Under the pieces are notes generated by a model. That model ran no database searches. It saw nothing but the letters and a program-made list of their open reading frames with translations, and was not told the DNA's origin. This document shows positions 11,501 through 24,055 of a stretch of 64,000 nt of DNA, one piece after another. Both the position numbers and the translations under genes were made by a program. Each line of letters begins with the position of its first letter. Position 1 is the first letter of the stretch. This DNA comes from Oscheius onirici (taxonomy: Eukaryota > Nematoda > Chromadorea > Rhabditida > Rhabditidae), in contig OW051471.1 of the NCBI GenBank assembly GCA_932521025.1, forward strand, positions 12,028,001 to 12,092,000, read 5' to 3'.

Positions 11501-14339
11501 GTGCATTAAACCACCGTGGGGATTTGTCGATAGATAGGAGCTTAGTGCTGGTGGTGCACAGGGAGAGTTTAAAGATTGTTTTTGGGAAAATCTGTTTTTT
11601 TTTGGTTTGTTCAAAAAAAAGAAAGCTCCACCGTAACCCATTTAGATCCCCGCGAGACCCTTAGAACATGGTAACGTAGGACTCAGCCAAGTTTCCTGGT
11701 GTTTTTCCGGTCTCGCGGTGTAAACGGGTTACGATCAAGCTCTCTTTTTGAACAAACCATAGAACGGTTATTTTTTCATAGCAACTTTTTAAGGATTTAA
11801 GACTTTAAGACCATTAGGATCTCCTCATGATTCGTCTGACAAATTGATATGTAAAAGACCTATTCAAAGTATCTTTGACTCTTTAGACAGACAGTAGACA
11901 ATGTATACTTGGGCGTCGAGTCGAAACGTCGAGTCTTAACAATACATACAAAAGTTAAAAGTACATTTGGATCAACAACTCAACAAGATTCTCGCGCATT
12001 TGCCGCGAAATTTGAAATCGACCCGTCGAGTCGAGTCGACTCGTGGCTCAAATCGAGCTCAATTCGATTCTAGGTGAGTCGAGTTGCCCAAGTATAGTAG
12101 ACAATGGTCAGAAAGCATAAAGAATGAAGAGAGTTTGAGTGTTTCCTCTTTTGTTCCTCAACTAGATTTCCTGACAATGAAAATTAGAATTAGAATATTC
12201 ATTTTGCCTGAGGGCAAAACATTGTACGGTACAATAAGAGGGAAAAGATTGAGAAAAAAGCAGAGGGTTTATAGGTACGTTGTCTAATAGGGAAGAGAAT
12301 AGTCTAAAACACTCAAGGCTGTGCCTAAAGCCGGGACGGCAAAAAAACTAGTTTTCTCCGTTTTAGCTTTCAAGCTGTAAAAGCATGGAGTTGTTACTTT
12401 TCTAGCCATATCATTCAACCAAAAGCATTCTTACTTCCAGATGAACTGGCACTGCCAGAGGATCCTCACCACTCCTGACATGTACTACGCCTGGTATCGA
12501 GCCTATGTCCTGCTAGCCGACTGGGCCATGGCCATCCCCGAATTCCGTTCTTTGCCCCTCCTGGATCAGACCACTCTGTTTAAGGAGAACTTCTCAGCCT
12601 TTGGTTGGATGACTTATGCCTACAGGAGTTATGAACTCGGTTACGGGGACGTGGGTCTTCCGATGGGAAATGGCTCCTATATTCCCTACAAACAGGAAGA
12701 ACAAGCCATGATGGATGCCCAGTGAGTACAGATCATGAAAAGAGTTCTGAATCGATGACTTGCAGATGGTCAAATACATACGGACTGGTGTGCAAATCAG
12801 TCATCGAGCTCGTTGTTCATCCAATGAGAGAGATCGGCATCACTTTTGAAGAGTTCTGCGTCATGAAGACCATAGCTCTGTTTCAACAAGGTATGAATAA
12901 GAGTCTACCGTAAATAGTTGAATAGAGACACTATTCGAATACAAAAAAAATACGCAATTACGTACCCATTTTTTTCTGGCTGAAGAAATTTTTCGAGTTT
13001 TTTTAGTATTTTTCCCATGTAGATATGGATCCTGGCTACCAGTAAAAAAAAATAAGGGAAAAATCAAAAAATGTCGTCGTCAATCCGAAAAATGCTTACG
13101 CAATTGCGTATTTTTTTTGTATTCGAATAGTGGCGCAGTGCCTTTATTTAAATACCGTAAAAGCTCTAATAGAAGCACCTCTGTACGCAGTTACGTACGC
13201 ATTTTTTTCGGGGTGAAGACATTATTTTTCAATTTATATTTTATTTTTCCTTGGTAGCTGAGATGTCTATCTGTATGGGAAAAATAATCGGAAAGTTTGG
13301 AAAATTTTGTATCAACCCGAAAAAAATGCGTACGTAATTGCGTACTGGGGTGCTTCTATTAGAAGAAATACGATATGTCTCTATGTCTCTATGTCCCTCT
13401 ATCTCACCAATCATTTCCAGACAGTCGTCTCTGTCTCCAGTCAACCCAAGTCTGTTCGGCATTCCGAGAAAAACTGCTTCGCTGCCTGGCGACCATCATC
13501 GACGTCAAGTTCCCTCATCTCACCTCGACCCAGAAATCAATACGAGCCACCAAAATGAGTCTAATGCTGCCCAGTTTTTATGTGAGTCTATAATTAGACG
13601 GTTGGGGGTCAAAGAGTGACCGCGATGAACCCTCACGGTGCGAACAATACGTGTCTTCGGGTCGTCTTGTTTGTCTTGTACACAAACTCGCGCACTCGGT
13701 TTGAACTCGAAGAGCAATAGATAGGAGCAGACTAGAGACGAGTACAGAATCGCACAAAATGTATAGGGAGGGAGAATCACAGACTGATTCTTAAAGGGAC
13801 ACTACCCATCCCACCCGATGACGCTCAAGCCAAACGCTGTACCATCCGAGCTGGCAAGTCAGATCACACTGAGCTCGGTCAGTACCGATTTTCGCAGGGT
13901 CTCGGGTTCGGATCCTTTCAGGTGAAAACCGTTTTTTCTTTTTACATTTTGATAGAAAAATGTGTTTTTAGTTATTTGCGGCCCTATTTTCTAATTTTCC
14001 AAGGCAATTCCGCCATTTTTGCTCCTGCACATACCCCGCCACTTCCCATCGTCTTTTTCACCCTGAAGAAAAGGTTTTCAAGCGATGTTCTGCAAAGTTG
14101 AAGAGGAGATCTAGGGCTACATTTTTACAGAACATTGTAAAACCTTACAAATCATTCTTCGACTAGTAGCTACGTACTCAATATTCACAGCCATTTTTCA
14201 ATTTTACAACGAGTTTTGTTTCCAGAACATTGGACGAATCGAGGCTGACATGATCCGCAATTTGTCCGTCTACGATCTCAACAAGGCCAGTGGTGTACCT
14301 TTTGTCATTCTGAACAACTACCGACCAACAAACTTTTAA
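8525..14339 (+). CDS. Nuclear hormone receptor (paralogue 1)
   Basis: A ligand-regulated transcription factor of the nematode-expanded NHR family, acting in the nucleus. Nine exons: 8525-8617, 10064-10152, 10196-10260, 11062-11262, 11302-11477, 12441-12721, 12766-12890, 13421-13581, 14226-14339 (1305 nt, 434 aa). The DNA-binding domain starts at residue 32 and has eight zinc Cys with near-canonical spacing: CVGC, CHGC, C-x5-C and CRSC. The P-box region reads CHGCKAFFRR. The second finger ends CRSCRFQNCINGGM. A hinge rich in Ser and Pro follows, then a helical ligand-binding domain with FKENFSAFGW and YYAWYRAYVLLADWAM. Every junction keeps phase. The start is the first ATG of the exon and matches the layout of paralogue 2. 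It has two introns that paralogue 2 lacks, one inside the DBD. Large introns hold several MITEs. Confidence 0.9.
9352..9576. mobile_element. MITE family A, copy 1 (NHR-1 intron 1)
   Basis: About 225 bp with imperfect terminal inverted repeats (TACTGTAAAAGCTCT..., with complement ACGGTA at the right end). An internal palindromic block reads GTACGCAATTACGTACGC near the left and its complement near the right. The central part (GGTAGCTGAGATGTCTATCT) is almost identical to copy 2. Confidence 0.85.
11605..11759. mobile_element. MITE family B, copy 1 (NHR-1 intron 5)
   Basis: Inverted repeat with ends GGTTTGTTCAAAAAAAAG and TTTTTGAACAAACC. The next inner block pairs CCGTAACCCATTTAGATCC with GTAAACGGGTTACG, followed by CCGCGAGACC and GGTCTCGCGG. 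Elements with the same ends and inner block lie at 52083-52310 and, as a half copy, at 54100-54176. Confidence 0.8.
11904..12096. repeat. Foldback repeat with CGAGTC core
   Basis: The ends are TATACTTGGGC and GCCCAAGTATA. The interior is rich in GTCGAGTCG and its complement, with several nested small palindromes (GTCGAGTCGAGTCGACTCG). Confidence 0.75.
12929..13132. mobile_element. MITE family A-related element with different ends (NHR-1 intron 7)
   Basis: The ends are CACTATTCGAATAC and GTATTCGAATAGTG. The inner blocks, TACGCAATTACGTACCC at the left and ACGCAATTGCGTA at the right, match the inner blocks of family A. So it is a sister element with replaced termini, about 20 bp from family A copy 2. 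Confidence 0.8.
13153..13375. mobile_element. MITE family A, copy 2 (NHR-1 intron 7)
   Basis: Nearly identical to copy 1 at 9352-9576 through the whole centre, with ends TACCGTAAAAGCTCTAATAG and complement. Its right end lies about 45 bp upstream of the splice acceptor for exon 8. Confidence 0.85.
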
Positions 14340-17002
14340 AAATTTTAAAGATGTATACAGTTCAAGTGATCTCAATTTTCCCTCTCTCTCTTTGTTTTAA
14401 AATTTATACACACATCAAGCAGCTGTGATTCCTGTATAAAGATTTTCGATATGAAAGGATGTTTCTCTAATCTAGCAAAGGGATCTGCGAAATTCGAGGG
14501 CATCGAACGCGAAAAGGTTATCTGATCTGCGTCCTTTCACCCTTTTATTCTGGGTTGAAGACCAACCGTAACTGGGAGAGAGGGAGGCGGAGCCCGGCCA
14601 GATGTCCAGATGAACAAAATGTCAGTCAGTTCCCGATTTGTCCGTCGTGCGCGGCCTTTTTCTCTTTTTGTGTCCGAGTTCTCGTCTTCTTTGTAAGGTA
14701 CTTCGGTGAGCTTTGGTCCGAGAGTTTCATTGGACCAACTCACACATTTTACTGTTCTAAAACGTTCTTCGGGTAATTTGTCGTTTTTCTCTCTTCTTAG
14801 GTCAACCGGGTACCATAAAAAAAGTTTGAAAAAAAATTCGAAAGAAAACGACGACATAATAAATTTTTCTAAGAAAAGACACGGTAAACTTCGACCGTGA
14901 CTTTTCATAGACATTTTTTTTCTAAGAAAAGTCCTTAACCCGTTTCTTCAGTCTCTGCAGATTTTAGAGCAATTAAAATAGTAAGCATCGTTTTCGTTCA
15001 TCACACCCCATTTTGGATATACAGCCACCTAGCACTTGCGAAGTATGTTTTCAAACGTTTTCAAACGAAGCATCTCGAGCTCCATTTCAATTTTGATGGA
15101 CAGTTATACAGTCTTCTGTGATGCAGAACATTTAACCTTCACTATCCTGTCTATACGTTCCAGTATCTTACAGTTCCCCCTGCTTCAAACAGCCACCACA
15201 AACTACAACATTTCCCTTCTATTCGGTAGCAAACAGTCGCCAGTGGGAGAACTATTTGAGACCACGGTTCAAGGCTATACTTCCGCCCAATCCATTCAAC
15301 TTAAAAAAGCTTCTTTTCTTAGAGTGTTTGTTCTGAAAAACTCAGTTATCTGATCAGCTAACCGATCCCGATCGTTCTCATACTACCAATCATTATCTCT
15401 CCTTCATTATATCTCCGTCCCTCCGTCTCTCTGTCCTTCACTCCTTCTAGGACCAACCAAACCATAAGACACATGTGTCTCTCCCTTGATGTTTGCTGTC
15501 TATTTGTCTTGCGTAACGTCTTTCTTTTGTCCTCTGTAACAAAATCGCACAATCTATGTGTTGCACCCGTATCAGGGGGGAAGCGGACAGTAGGCACTGT
15601 CCCCCTGTTGATTCAGCAGTTGCTATTCCATTGTTCTTTAGCTTGTGAATTTCAATTTTTGTTCTCCCAGTTCCTTGACTTCATTGGGAGTGGGCTGATT
15701 GCGGACGAGAGAGCGTGTTTCGGATCAAACTTCAAAATGTAACCGGTCTCGACACCTTTTTATTTCACCGAAGACCGAATCTTTTTCGCCAGGCTTTCTC
15801 TCTCCTTCTCAAACGTTCTTAACAGAATTTTCTTTCTTTTTTCTGACTATTTTTTTTCTTGGTTTTCTGAGAGTCCGAAAGATTAAAGCAAGTTTCTCAT
15901 GCTTTAAGAGGCGGGGTCTTTTTTCGGGGAGCTTTTCCATTCCTCGAAACTCTAGAAGACAGGGCCATCAGCCTACGGCTCCTTGATCTTTTTTTTGAAA
16001 CTGGTTATGAATAGGGGACTGACTCGCGGTAAAAATGCTCGATTTGAAAAAGTTCACATTGCAAAAATCTTGGCTGAGTATCCAATGTTTGTGTGATGTA
16101 GCCAAATTGATATAACGTGTAAACATTGGATACTCAGCCAAGCCAAAATTTTTGCAAAGTGACCTTTTTTTGCAAAGTGATTTTTACAAAGCGACCGAAC
16201 ATTTTGCCGCGAGTCATCCCCGTCATTGTCTTCCTTCCTTAAAGTTCTGTGTCTGAAATATCACTGTGAACACTGGTCCCGTTTTTGGATGTCTTCTTTA
16301 TCCAGTAACTGTCCCAGTCTATTCCTTGACTACCTCTCTTCAGCTGTGTACCTTCTCGTCCCATACCGGTCAATCGCACAGGATGTCAGTCAATTTCTAG
16401 CTGTCAGACTCATTCTTTTTTCTACTGTCTCGTGGATTTCAAAACCCTCTGTTATCCTGTGACTATCGACAACCACAACCTTCAATGATCATCTATACTT
16501 TCCAATCCAAACACCCCCTCTCCCAGTATGTTTTCGACAGACAGGTAGAAATAGATTCAATCATTCGATTTCCCATACACTTTGAACTTTATTCGATTTT
16601 TCAAACTCAGAGTGTTTTCGTTTCCTTGAAGTGCTGCTGGGTCCCGTACCGAATAGATTATCAAAAACTACTGGATGAAGTTTTTCTGGAGGAAACCTCC
16701 AGAAAGTTGAAACTAAGTCTGGTCGATCAGGCTCACCTGCGACAGTTTTTCTCTCTTCCTCTCCTTCTTTTGTTCCTGAATTTTTTAGGATCAGTTTTTC
16801 AGAGTCTCTTTGTCTTCAGAACGTCTTCTCTTCTCCTAAAAAGATATCTTTTCCAGATTCTACTGAACCCAGCCTGGGCATTACGAGTCTCCCTCGCTGC
16901 GTCTCTCCCCAGGTTGCACTCTCTCGACCACCTGTGCCCTGAACCGGCCCCCCTTTCCCCTCTCTCTGAGCGACTGCCTCCAACCGAGAGAGACGGCTGA
17001 GA
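14340..17002. other. Intergenic region between the two nuclear receptor genes
   Basis: No gene is supported. It contains TTTTCTAAGAAAAG motifs at about 14864 and 14917, pyrimidine-rich stretches near 15400, and a foldback element at 16013-16220. The right part should hold the promoter of the second receptor. Confidence 0.6.
16013..16220. mobile_element. Foldback element with GGCTGAGTATCC core
   Basis: Outer arms pair GGGGACTGACTCGCGG with CCGCGAGTCATCCCC. Inner arms pair TTGGCTGAGTATCCAATGTT with its complement around a loop of about 30 bp. The same inner motif occurs inside the element at 52083-52310 and, diverged, near 54080. Confidence 0.8.
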
Positions 17003-20000
17003 ATGGCGGGTCGGACTGATGCTGCGAGTTTTTACGTGGCGTCTACGTCTACGCAAGTCTTTCCGAACGGCAACGGAGCTCCACTTATCGTGAGTACTTT
17101 TTTTTTTTGAATTTGTGTTCGAAAGTTTGTGTTATGAACTTTAGCGAGCATTGCGTCATATGCACTGTCAGCTTAACAAAGTGTTTGCAAAATGTTTTTT
17201 TTTACTTTTTGGCTACTAAATTTGGAAAGTTTAACCAAGGTATGACTGTGGCAGTGACCCATTTTTCGAATCGAATCAATCATTTTCCAGCTAAGAAATG
17301 TGCTGCAAAGTTGTAGAACACGTCAAAATCTACACCTTGTCAGAACATAGTAGGCCCAAAAAATCACTGCTTCATTTACAAAAAAGACTGGGAAGTAGAT
17401 CCATTTTCGGAACACCATTTCAGAAAGTTCTTTACATTTCCTCTTCCCAGTTCTAATTTCCCTCAAAATCAGCAAACTTTCGCCTCTTTCCCCATTTTTT
17501 TTGCAGAAAGTCTCGAAGCCATTTGAACCTCGTCTTATCTCAGCACACATTTGATTCCATTGAACTCGTGATCTTCTGTCTTAGTCTCTCGGACTCCACC
17601 TGGTTTCTTTGAGCCAGAATTAGCTAATGAGTCAGTCAGAAAATGATTCTTTTCTAAAGAATGCAAGAGAGAATTGTCAGCAAACACACAGTAACTCTCT
17701 GAGTCATTTCTCTCTCTGTTCACGTGAAAAGGCGGCACACTGATCGAGATCTCTATACATTAATCGGTATTTGCGCAGGTTGCGGAACTACTAGCGGTTT
17801 TGGGATGGACCGAACGGGGAAAGAAATGGCAGCAGAGGTGAGGGTTTGACCTTTTGTTTATCTACGAAGGTAAACATTTACCCGAAAAGGGAGGCAACAA
17901 GAAAAGCCTGTACTTTGGCAACGAAAACTGAACGACTGTGACGACTGTCGGTATTCAAGGTTAAGAAATTTTTTACATGCTAAATTCGGAATGCTTAAGT
18001 TAAGTCAAACTGTGGCGGTTTTAGTCAGACTAGTCACATTTTACTCGCAGGCTGTCTATCTCTCTTGTTTGTGGCCACAATTTACTTACAAGCTGTCTAA
18101 CTGTCTAGGTTGAGGCGACAACCCGAAAAACCTGTCTAACTGTTTAGTCTGTGACTTTTTTTTTCTAATAAATGTCCAACTATCTCGACTGTGGCTACAA
18201 TTATAGACAGCTCCTGTGTTACCAATTCCTTCGAGCTTTGCAACCAGCCGGCTTCGCCGCCTGTCGGCGGCTGCTTTTTTACTTGTGTTTTCTTCTTTAC
18301 TTTTGATCCCTTCCCCAGTCAACCGTTTTGTGAACTGAAGTGAGCTGGGGAAAATCGTTCTTCGGTTGTAAAAACTGTAAATTTTCAGTGCTCTCAGAGG
18401 TACAAAAATATCGAGTTTGATTCACATCTCTACCTCATTTAATTACCAGACAAAACTGATCTCTCAATCTACATTAGAACCTCGGTAATTTGATAGCGCG
18501 TGTACGAGAGAACGAGATGAGAACAGGTGCTGTCTCTTGTCAAGAACCGCTCTCGTCAAGTTGCAAATTAAGAGCGGCATGTGGAAAAGTGTTCGAAGAT
18601 TCCAAAAAAACGTAATTTTCAGGGAGCTCGATGCGTTGGCTGTGGCTGTACCACAAACATTCGCATTCACTACGGTGGAGCCAGTTGCCACGGCTGTAAG
18701 GCCTTCTTCCGTCGGACCATCTATGAGAATCGGAAATATGACTGTACTTTCAAGAATGCCTGTGAGATCAACTTTGGTACGTGACTGACTGACTGACTGA
18801 CTGTCCAAACTTTTCAAAATTCTCATTTTCAGCTTACCGTAACCGCTGTCGAGCCTGTCGCTTCCGAAATTGTCTGAAAGGAGGCATGGATAGTAAATTT
18901 GTTCGAGAAGAACGGGGCAAAATAAACCGATCCAACTCGACCGGACCACAGTCAGCTCACGAATCCAGTCCTGTAGATATGCAGATCCATAACCAGCTGG
19001 TTCCGGAGATGACACAAGACACGACTCCAAAGTCTGATCCGGAGATTCAATGCATGCGCTTTGAGGACTTTTGTGAGTCTTCTTTGGAGTTTCTAGAGTC
19101 TGGGATAAGAAATTACGCAACTTTTGTCTAGTCTGTCGTCAGAAGATCAGTGTTCCGAAAACGCACACCGCGATAAAAGGCAGTATGATTACACTTGTCA
19201 TCAAGTAGGCTTGTGGTCTTTTGTGGTTCCGACTACAGACTAGATAGAACCAAATTTCAAACAGACTGACTCTGATTTTCAGTATGATTCGATAGATTCA
19301 GTATCCTCCGCTTTTCAGCCGAAGAACGACAACTTGTCCAGTTCTTGGTTGATCTGGAAGTCAGAACGGATCAGCTGAGAGATGACTCAATACCCAGTGC
19401 TGAACATTTGGACACTTGGGGAAGGGACATTTCAATCACTCTCGGACTCCAGAATCCTCAGTTGGTCATCAGAAGATCGCCGGTAAGCTTTGATACTTTT
19501 CAAACTTTGGCGCCATCACAAGTTTTTTATCTATCGAGTTTTGGGTAGAATTTGAGGGGAGAACACAGTAACTACTAAAGAGTAACGGGGTGTTCCTAAC
19601 ATGAGGGACACCACGTGATGCCCTACTACTTAAGTTGCGAAACTGATATCCTTGTCATCACTCTAAGGAAATGAAAATAGAAGTTAAACTGAGGTTCTTT
19701 AGTGATGGTTATGCTCTCCTCTCTTAAATCAACCGCTACACCATTGAAAAAAGTTTCAAGAACTACAGTAGGGCTAGCCAAAGAGCTAGTTTTTGAAACT
19801 GATAGGAATAGCGGGTCTGGATGGCCCAGAAGTCGGAGCTCCCTGTCCAACTGTCTGATTGTTTTCTGATGAAAAAAAGAGTTGTTATGTCGACTTCTTG
19901 TAAGATGTACAAATGAGTAGAACGAAAAGACGTCAATTGTCAGAGGAAGAGGGGAAATGAGACTGATTTTCCAGTCGGGCTGTCTCCAGACTCTCGTCCG

Positions 20001-21808
20001 CTAGGACATCCTGACCAGAGGTTAACAGTAACTCATAGTAGTGAGAGACGGACAAGAGAGTGACGAAAAACTACAAGCCATAAAATCATAGATCTACTCA
20101 AAAGCTTAGAGAATCCATAATCTTTCTGTTCAGCTGGACTGGACCTGCTCCCGTATCATGAACTCTGTCGACATGTACCTTGCCTGGTACCGATCCTTTG
20201 TCCTGATGGCCGACTACGCTATGGGCATTCCCGAGTTCCGATGCCTGCCTCTGGAAGATCAGACCCGTCTCTTCAAAGAAAACTTTACCGCCTTCGGATG
20301 GATCCTCTACGCTTACCGATGCTTTTCTCAAGGCTACTCGGAAATCGGGATGCCACTGGGAAATGGCTCTTACATTCCGATTAGGAAGCCCGAAATTGCC
20401 ATGCTCGAACCGAGATGGGCAGCCAGCTATGGTCCTGTTGGAAAGAGTCTTGTGGACATGATTGTGTTGCCGATGAAGGAAATGAACATGAGCTTCTCAG
20501 AGTTTACGATTCTGAAGGCGATAGCTCTTTTCCAGCCAGGTGAGTAGACATTTTTTCTGCTGTCTGTGAGTCTGAGTGCTGTAAACGAGAAATCAAGTCA
20601 CTATCAAGTAGCCTTAACACATTTTTTTTTTCAACCAGTTTGCAGTAGTTCTTTTGGAGAAACAGGAGAGAAGTAATTAATAAGCTCAAAAAAAAGTAAA
20701 TTAATAGGACTGACACAGGAAGTGTACGAACAGAACCCAACTATTCAAAAATCGGCTGAAACAACGAGAATCAGCAAAAAATCTGATTAAGAGGTTTATG
20801 TTCGGTTTTCCTATGCGCTCGTTTTTCGACTGTTGTGAGCTATTATTTAAAGAGAGTAGATTCTTTAGATTGACTTCAAAACTGAAAGTAAGAAGCCTTT
20901 GATGTACAGGGAATAAGACAGTATTTAGAGCCCTGCGGTCCTAAAAAGATTCATACATTTTCTTTCCGCATTCAGCTTGAAAGAATACTATCAAGAAGGT
21001 CATTTTGACTAGATGGAATCTCCCACCCTAACCTAGAGAGGAGGGATGTTCGGACACCAGATTTCCGGATAGCGCCAATTTGAATTTGCCTGCGCACCAA
21101 CTCGTAATACATACACCTGCGTATCGACTTTTGACTACGGTAGTTGCCGATACGCAGGCACTGTGTATTAGGAGTTGGTGCGCAGCCAATTCGAAATGGC
21201 GCTATCCGGTATCCGAATATCCCTGCTAGAGAGAATTCATGCGTTTTTGTACAGACGATTTGACAGATTATGACAAAATGTGGAGGGGGTTTGTCCTGAC
21301 TAATTTCAAAGTGGGAACTTGGGATTTTACCCAATCATGCTGACCCCTCCTTTACCAGAAAAAGCCTGGCTCTCTGAAGAACTGGTTTTTGAAAAATTAG
21401 AAAAATAAAAAAAAAACGAAGAAAAATTGTCTAGACTGACTCTCTGTCTCTCTCCGGTATCAGAAGCTTTCCAAACAATCCCTGACTCTTTCAGACTGTC
21501 ACCTGAGCCCTCAAGCTACAGTAACCTGCGCCAACATCCGAGAAAAGTTGACCCGTATGCTCTCGCTTCAAATCGATGCCACCTTCCCTCATCTCTCTCC
21601 AGCTGACCGGATCCTTCGAGCAACCAAGATGACTCTACTCTTGCCAAGTCTTTACGTAAACTTTCCCAAAGTTTGTTTAAAAAATAGAATTTTCCAGCAA
21701 ATTGGTCGTCTGGAAGCCGAACTGATCCAGAAGCTCCATCCGGCCGATTTGAACGAGCTCAGTGGAGTTCCACTAGAAATTTTAAGCAGTTACCGGCAAA
21801 CTTCGTAG
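17003..21808 (+). CDS. Nuclear hormone receptor (paralogue 2)
   Basis: A tandem paralogue of the receptor at 8525-14339. Seven exons: 17003-17089, 18623-18776, 18833-19072, 19319-19482, 20134-20539, 21495-21655, 21698-21808 (440 aa). The first exon gives a short N-terminus (MAGRTDAASFYVAS). The DBD has CVGC, CHGC, CTFKNAC and CRACRFRNC, with P-box region CHGCKAFFRRT. The ligand-binding domain has WYRSFVLMADYAMGIPEFRC and FKENFTAFGW. Remaining junctions and phases match paralogue 1. However, the DBD is uninterrupted and exon 5 fuses two paralogue-1 exons. The hinge is longer and more acidic, so DNA binding is probably shared while regulation may differ. A polyadenylation-like AATAAA follows at about 21889. 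Intron 2 has a (GACT)n tract at 18783. Confidence 0.9.
21046..21229. repeat. Foldback element in NHR-2 intron 5
   Basis: Arms of about 75 bp pair TTTCCGGATAGCGCCAATTT with its near-complement, and GCGCACCAACTCGTAATAC with GTATTAGGAGTTGGTGCGC. A core GCCTGCGTATCG/CGATACGCAGGC flanks the loop. Confidence 0.8.
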
Positions 21809-21997
21809 ATTAAAGGACTGTGATGACCGCCGTGATCTCTCTCTGTGTAGAGCTTTATTTATCAGTTTATCCACTGGGTTTTTGTCAGAATAAAGTTTAT
21901 TGGCAACAGAACAAAATAAATAGCGAAAGAGACCCATGAGTTTGAATCACTGAATGAACCCACACAAAAGGACTGAATGTGAGAAGTTTGTAAAGCT

Positions 21998-23701
21998 TTA
22001 GTCGATCCACTGGTTCAGGAAGTCCGTGATCGTGTTGGTGTCCCATTTCTCAATGTTGAGAGTCTGTCGATTGGCTCCCATGTGGTCCTGAAAAGAAAAA
22101 TTTAGAGAAAGGAAACATTTCGACTAGGACTTTTTGTAGAAAGTAGAGTTTTGGCTCAAGACCATTTGGCTAGTGACCAAACTGTTACGCATTCAGACCT
22201 CTTACAGCTCTGATTGACTCGAATTGGGTCTCTATGAGCCTAGAAAGTGTGTGAAACTTCTTGAGAGTTCCAGAGTTGTCCCCGAGCTTATTTTATCCAC
22301 TTTTTGACGCTCGAGCATGTTTTCGGTCAAAGTTTTAAGACTTCCCTTTGCAAGATCAAGTTTTTCGTTATCTTAACAAGTACTGTTCAACAAAGTGGAA
22401 TGATTGCTCTCACTTTGGACTTTCCAGTCAATTCCACAGAGAGGTTGGTTCGTTGACACCAACAAGAAAATTTACCTTTACCAAGGAAAGTTCAATGACT
22501 CTTAGAAACTACGGTTGCTTTCGAGCTAAAAGAATCTGCTCAGTCAGGTTTCTGTACACGACTCGCTAAATTCTAATTTTCTCTCAATGCAACAAAACTC
22601 TGTGTCTCAATTCCCCTGAGCTAAATCTCCTTGCTTCTGTTGAAAAAATATGCAAAAAAAGAAGATTAAAGCCTTACCTTGAGAACAATGGTCGGTCTGA
22701 TGCCTCTAACATGGACCACCTTAACTTTGCCTCCCCATTGACTGGCCATGTCTTCTCGGATAAAGGCCTGAGCCTGAGGGAAGCGGGCTATGTTACACTC
22801 ACAGTACTGGATCTGAGCGAAGGGGAACTTCTGAAAGTCTTTTTTGTGAGAATTTTTACATTTTGGGTCACCTCATGTTCCAGCTCCTTCTCTTTGATAC
22901 AACAGGACTGACAGTCGGTGATCATCTCTTCCAAGTTGAATTGAGACAGTTTGTCACACGATGAGCACTAAACTTGTCAGTTTTTATAGTGATAGAGGGA
23001 GACAAGTCTCTCCAACATGCTAGACAGTTAGACAGCAGGTCCTTCAATTGTGTCAGCTACTCGTACTTTATCTCTCTGTGTGCCTATCACATTACCATCC
23101 AGAATCGATAAATTTGCTCTAAAAAAAACACTGTAATCAGCTACGTCTCCATCCCAAAATATGTCACTCTGATTCTGCTACTCTTGCTCTCACTGTCTTC
23201 CTGTTCACATTTCTGCTCCGAAAATATCAATACACAGTCCCGGGGTTATGAAAAGCTGCTTCTCCCTAGTTCTCCATTACTCGGATGTTGATCTTCGTGT
23301 TTCTTTCTTACTGCGGCTCAGATATTTCATTATTCTTTCGTTCACGCCTTGTCATGGAAAAAATACCTATCCTAGCGAAGCAATCGAAGGAAAACAAATG
23401 AAAGGATTGCTCACTCGTTCTATTAAAAAAAGGACAAGAGCTTGAATCGTACCAAACACTTCCGGAAAAAACTTTGGCTTTTTTTACTGTGTGTGACAAA
23501 TGTCTATCTACTTTGACTAGGGGAATAATTTTGGTTCATTTCCGTTTTGTCAATCTGTAAAAAAAAAAGAAAAGAAAGCTATACAGTTACCTTCAATGTC
23601 TCTGGAACAAAGCCAGCCGCCCGACATTCATCCTTCGAGAGGCTGTTCTCCACAATTTCACTCGATACTAGGGCTGCCAGGCAAAGTATCAAAGGCAGCA
23701 T
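21998..23701 (-). CDS. SELENOF: SELENOF (Sep15)-like ER thioredoxin-fold protein, Cys form
   Basis: An ER-resident redox protein that in animals partners with the glycoprotein folding sensor UGGT. Four exons on minus: 23591-23701, 22872-22967, 22678-22830, 21998-22087 (149 aa). A signal peptide (MLPLILCLAALVSS) is followed by the Cys-rich domain (CSSCDKLSQFNL, CQSCC) and the thioredoxin-like domain with YCECNIARFPQAQAFI. It ends LNIEKWDTNTITDFLNQWID. Human SELENOF has Cys-Gly-Sec at the redox site; here it is Cys-Glu-Cys, so no selenocysteine is needed. All phases fit. Exon 1 lies inside the left arm of the large inverted duplication, and a truncated copy of it lies at 31012-31122. The 3' end converges on the nuclear receptor gene about 190 bp away. 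Confidence 0.92.
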
Positions 23702-24055
23702 TCGGTCCTTGAATTTTGAGTTAAAACAACCCGATTTGGAGAAAGAAAAGCGAGTGAAAATTGATTGAAAGCGACAGAAGAATAATGTAATTTTGAGCGT
23801 TACGTCTGGGTGAAAATGCTTTAGGGCCACGTATGGATAGTCCCTGTACGAGCAGCTAGACCATTTGGGGACGTTTTGAAGCTTTTCAAACGTTTTTAGG
23901 ACAATTCCAATCTAAAAGTGATGAAAAGGGAAGAAAGGATTGAAACTACAAAGATTTTATAGGAGGAGCAAAACGACAACAAACTCACAGCAACGTTAAT
24001 ATTTTTTCAAACTTTGGGGGGAAACAAACTCAAATGGGTTAGATGAAATAGACAG

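Noticed and set aside
17778-17836. A possible extra exon of the second nuclear receptor (frame VAELLAVLGW) with an acceptor and a GTGAGG donor
   Set aside because: Its 59-nt length would shift the DBD out of frame, and exon 1 joins the DBD exon directly in phase, as in paralogue 1.
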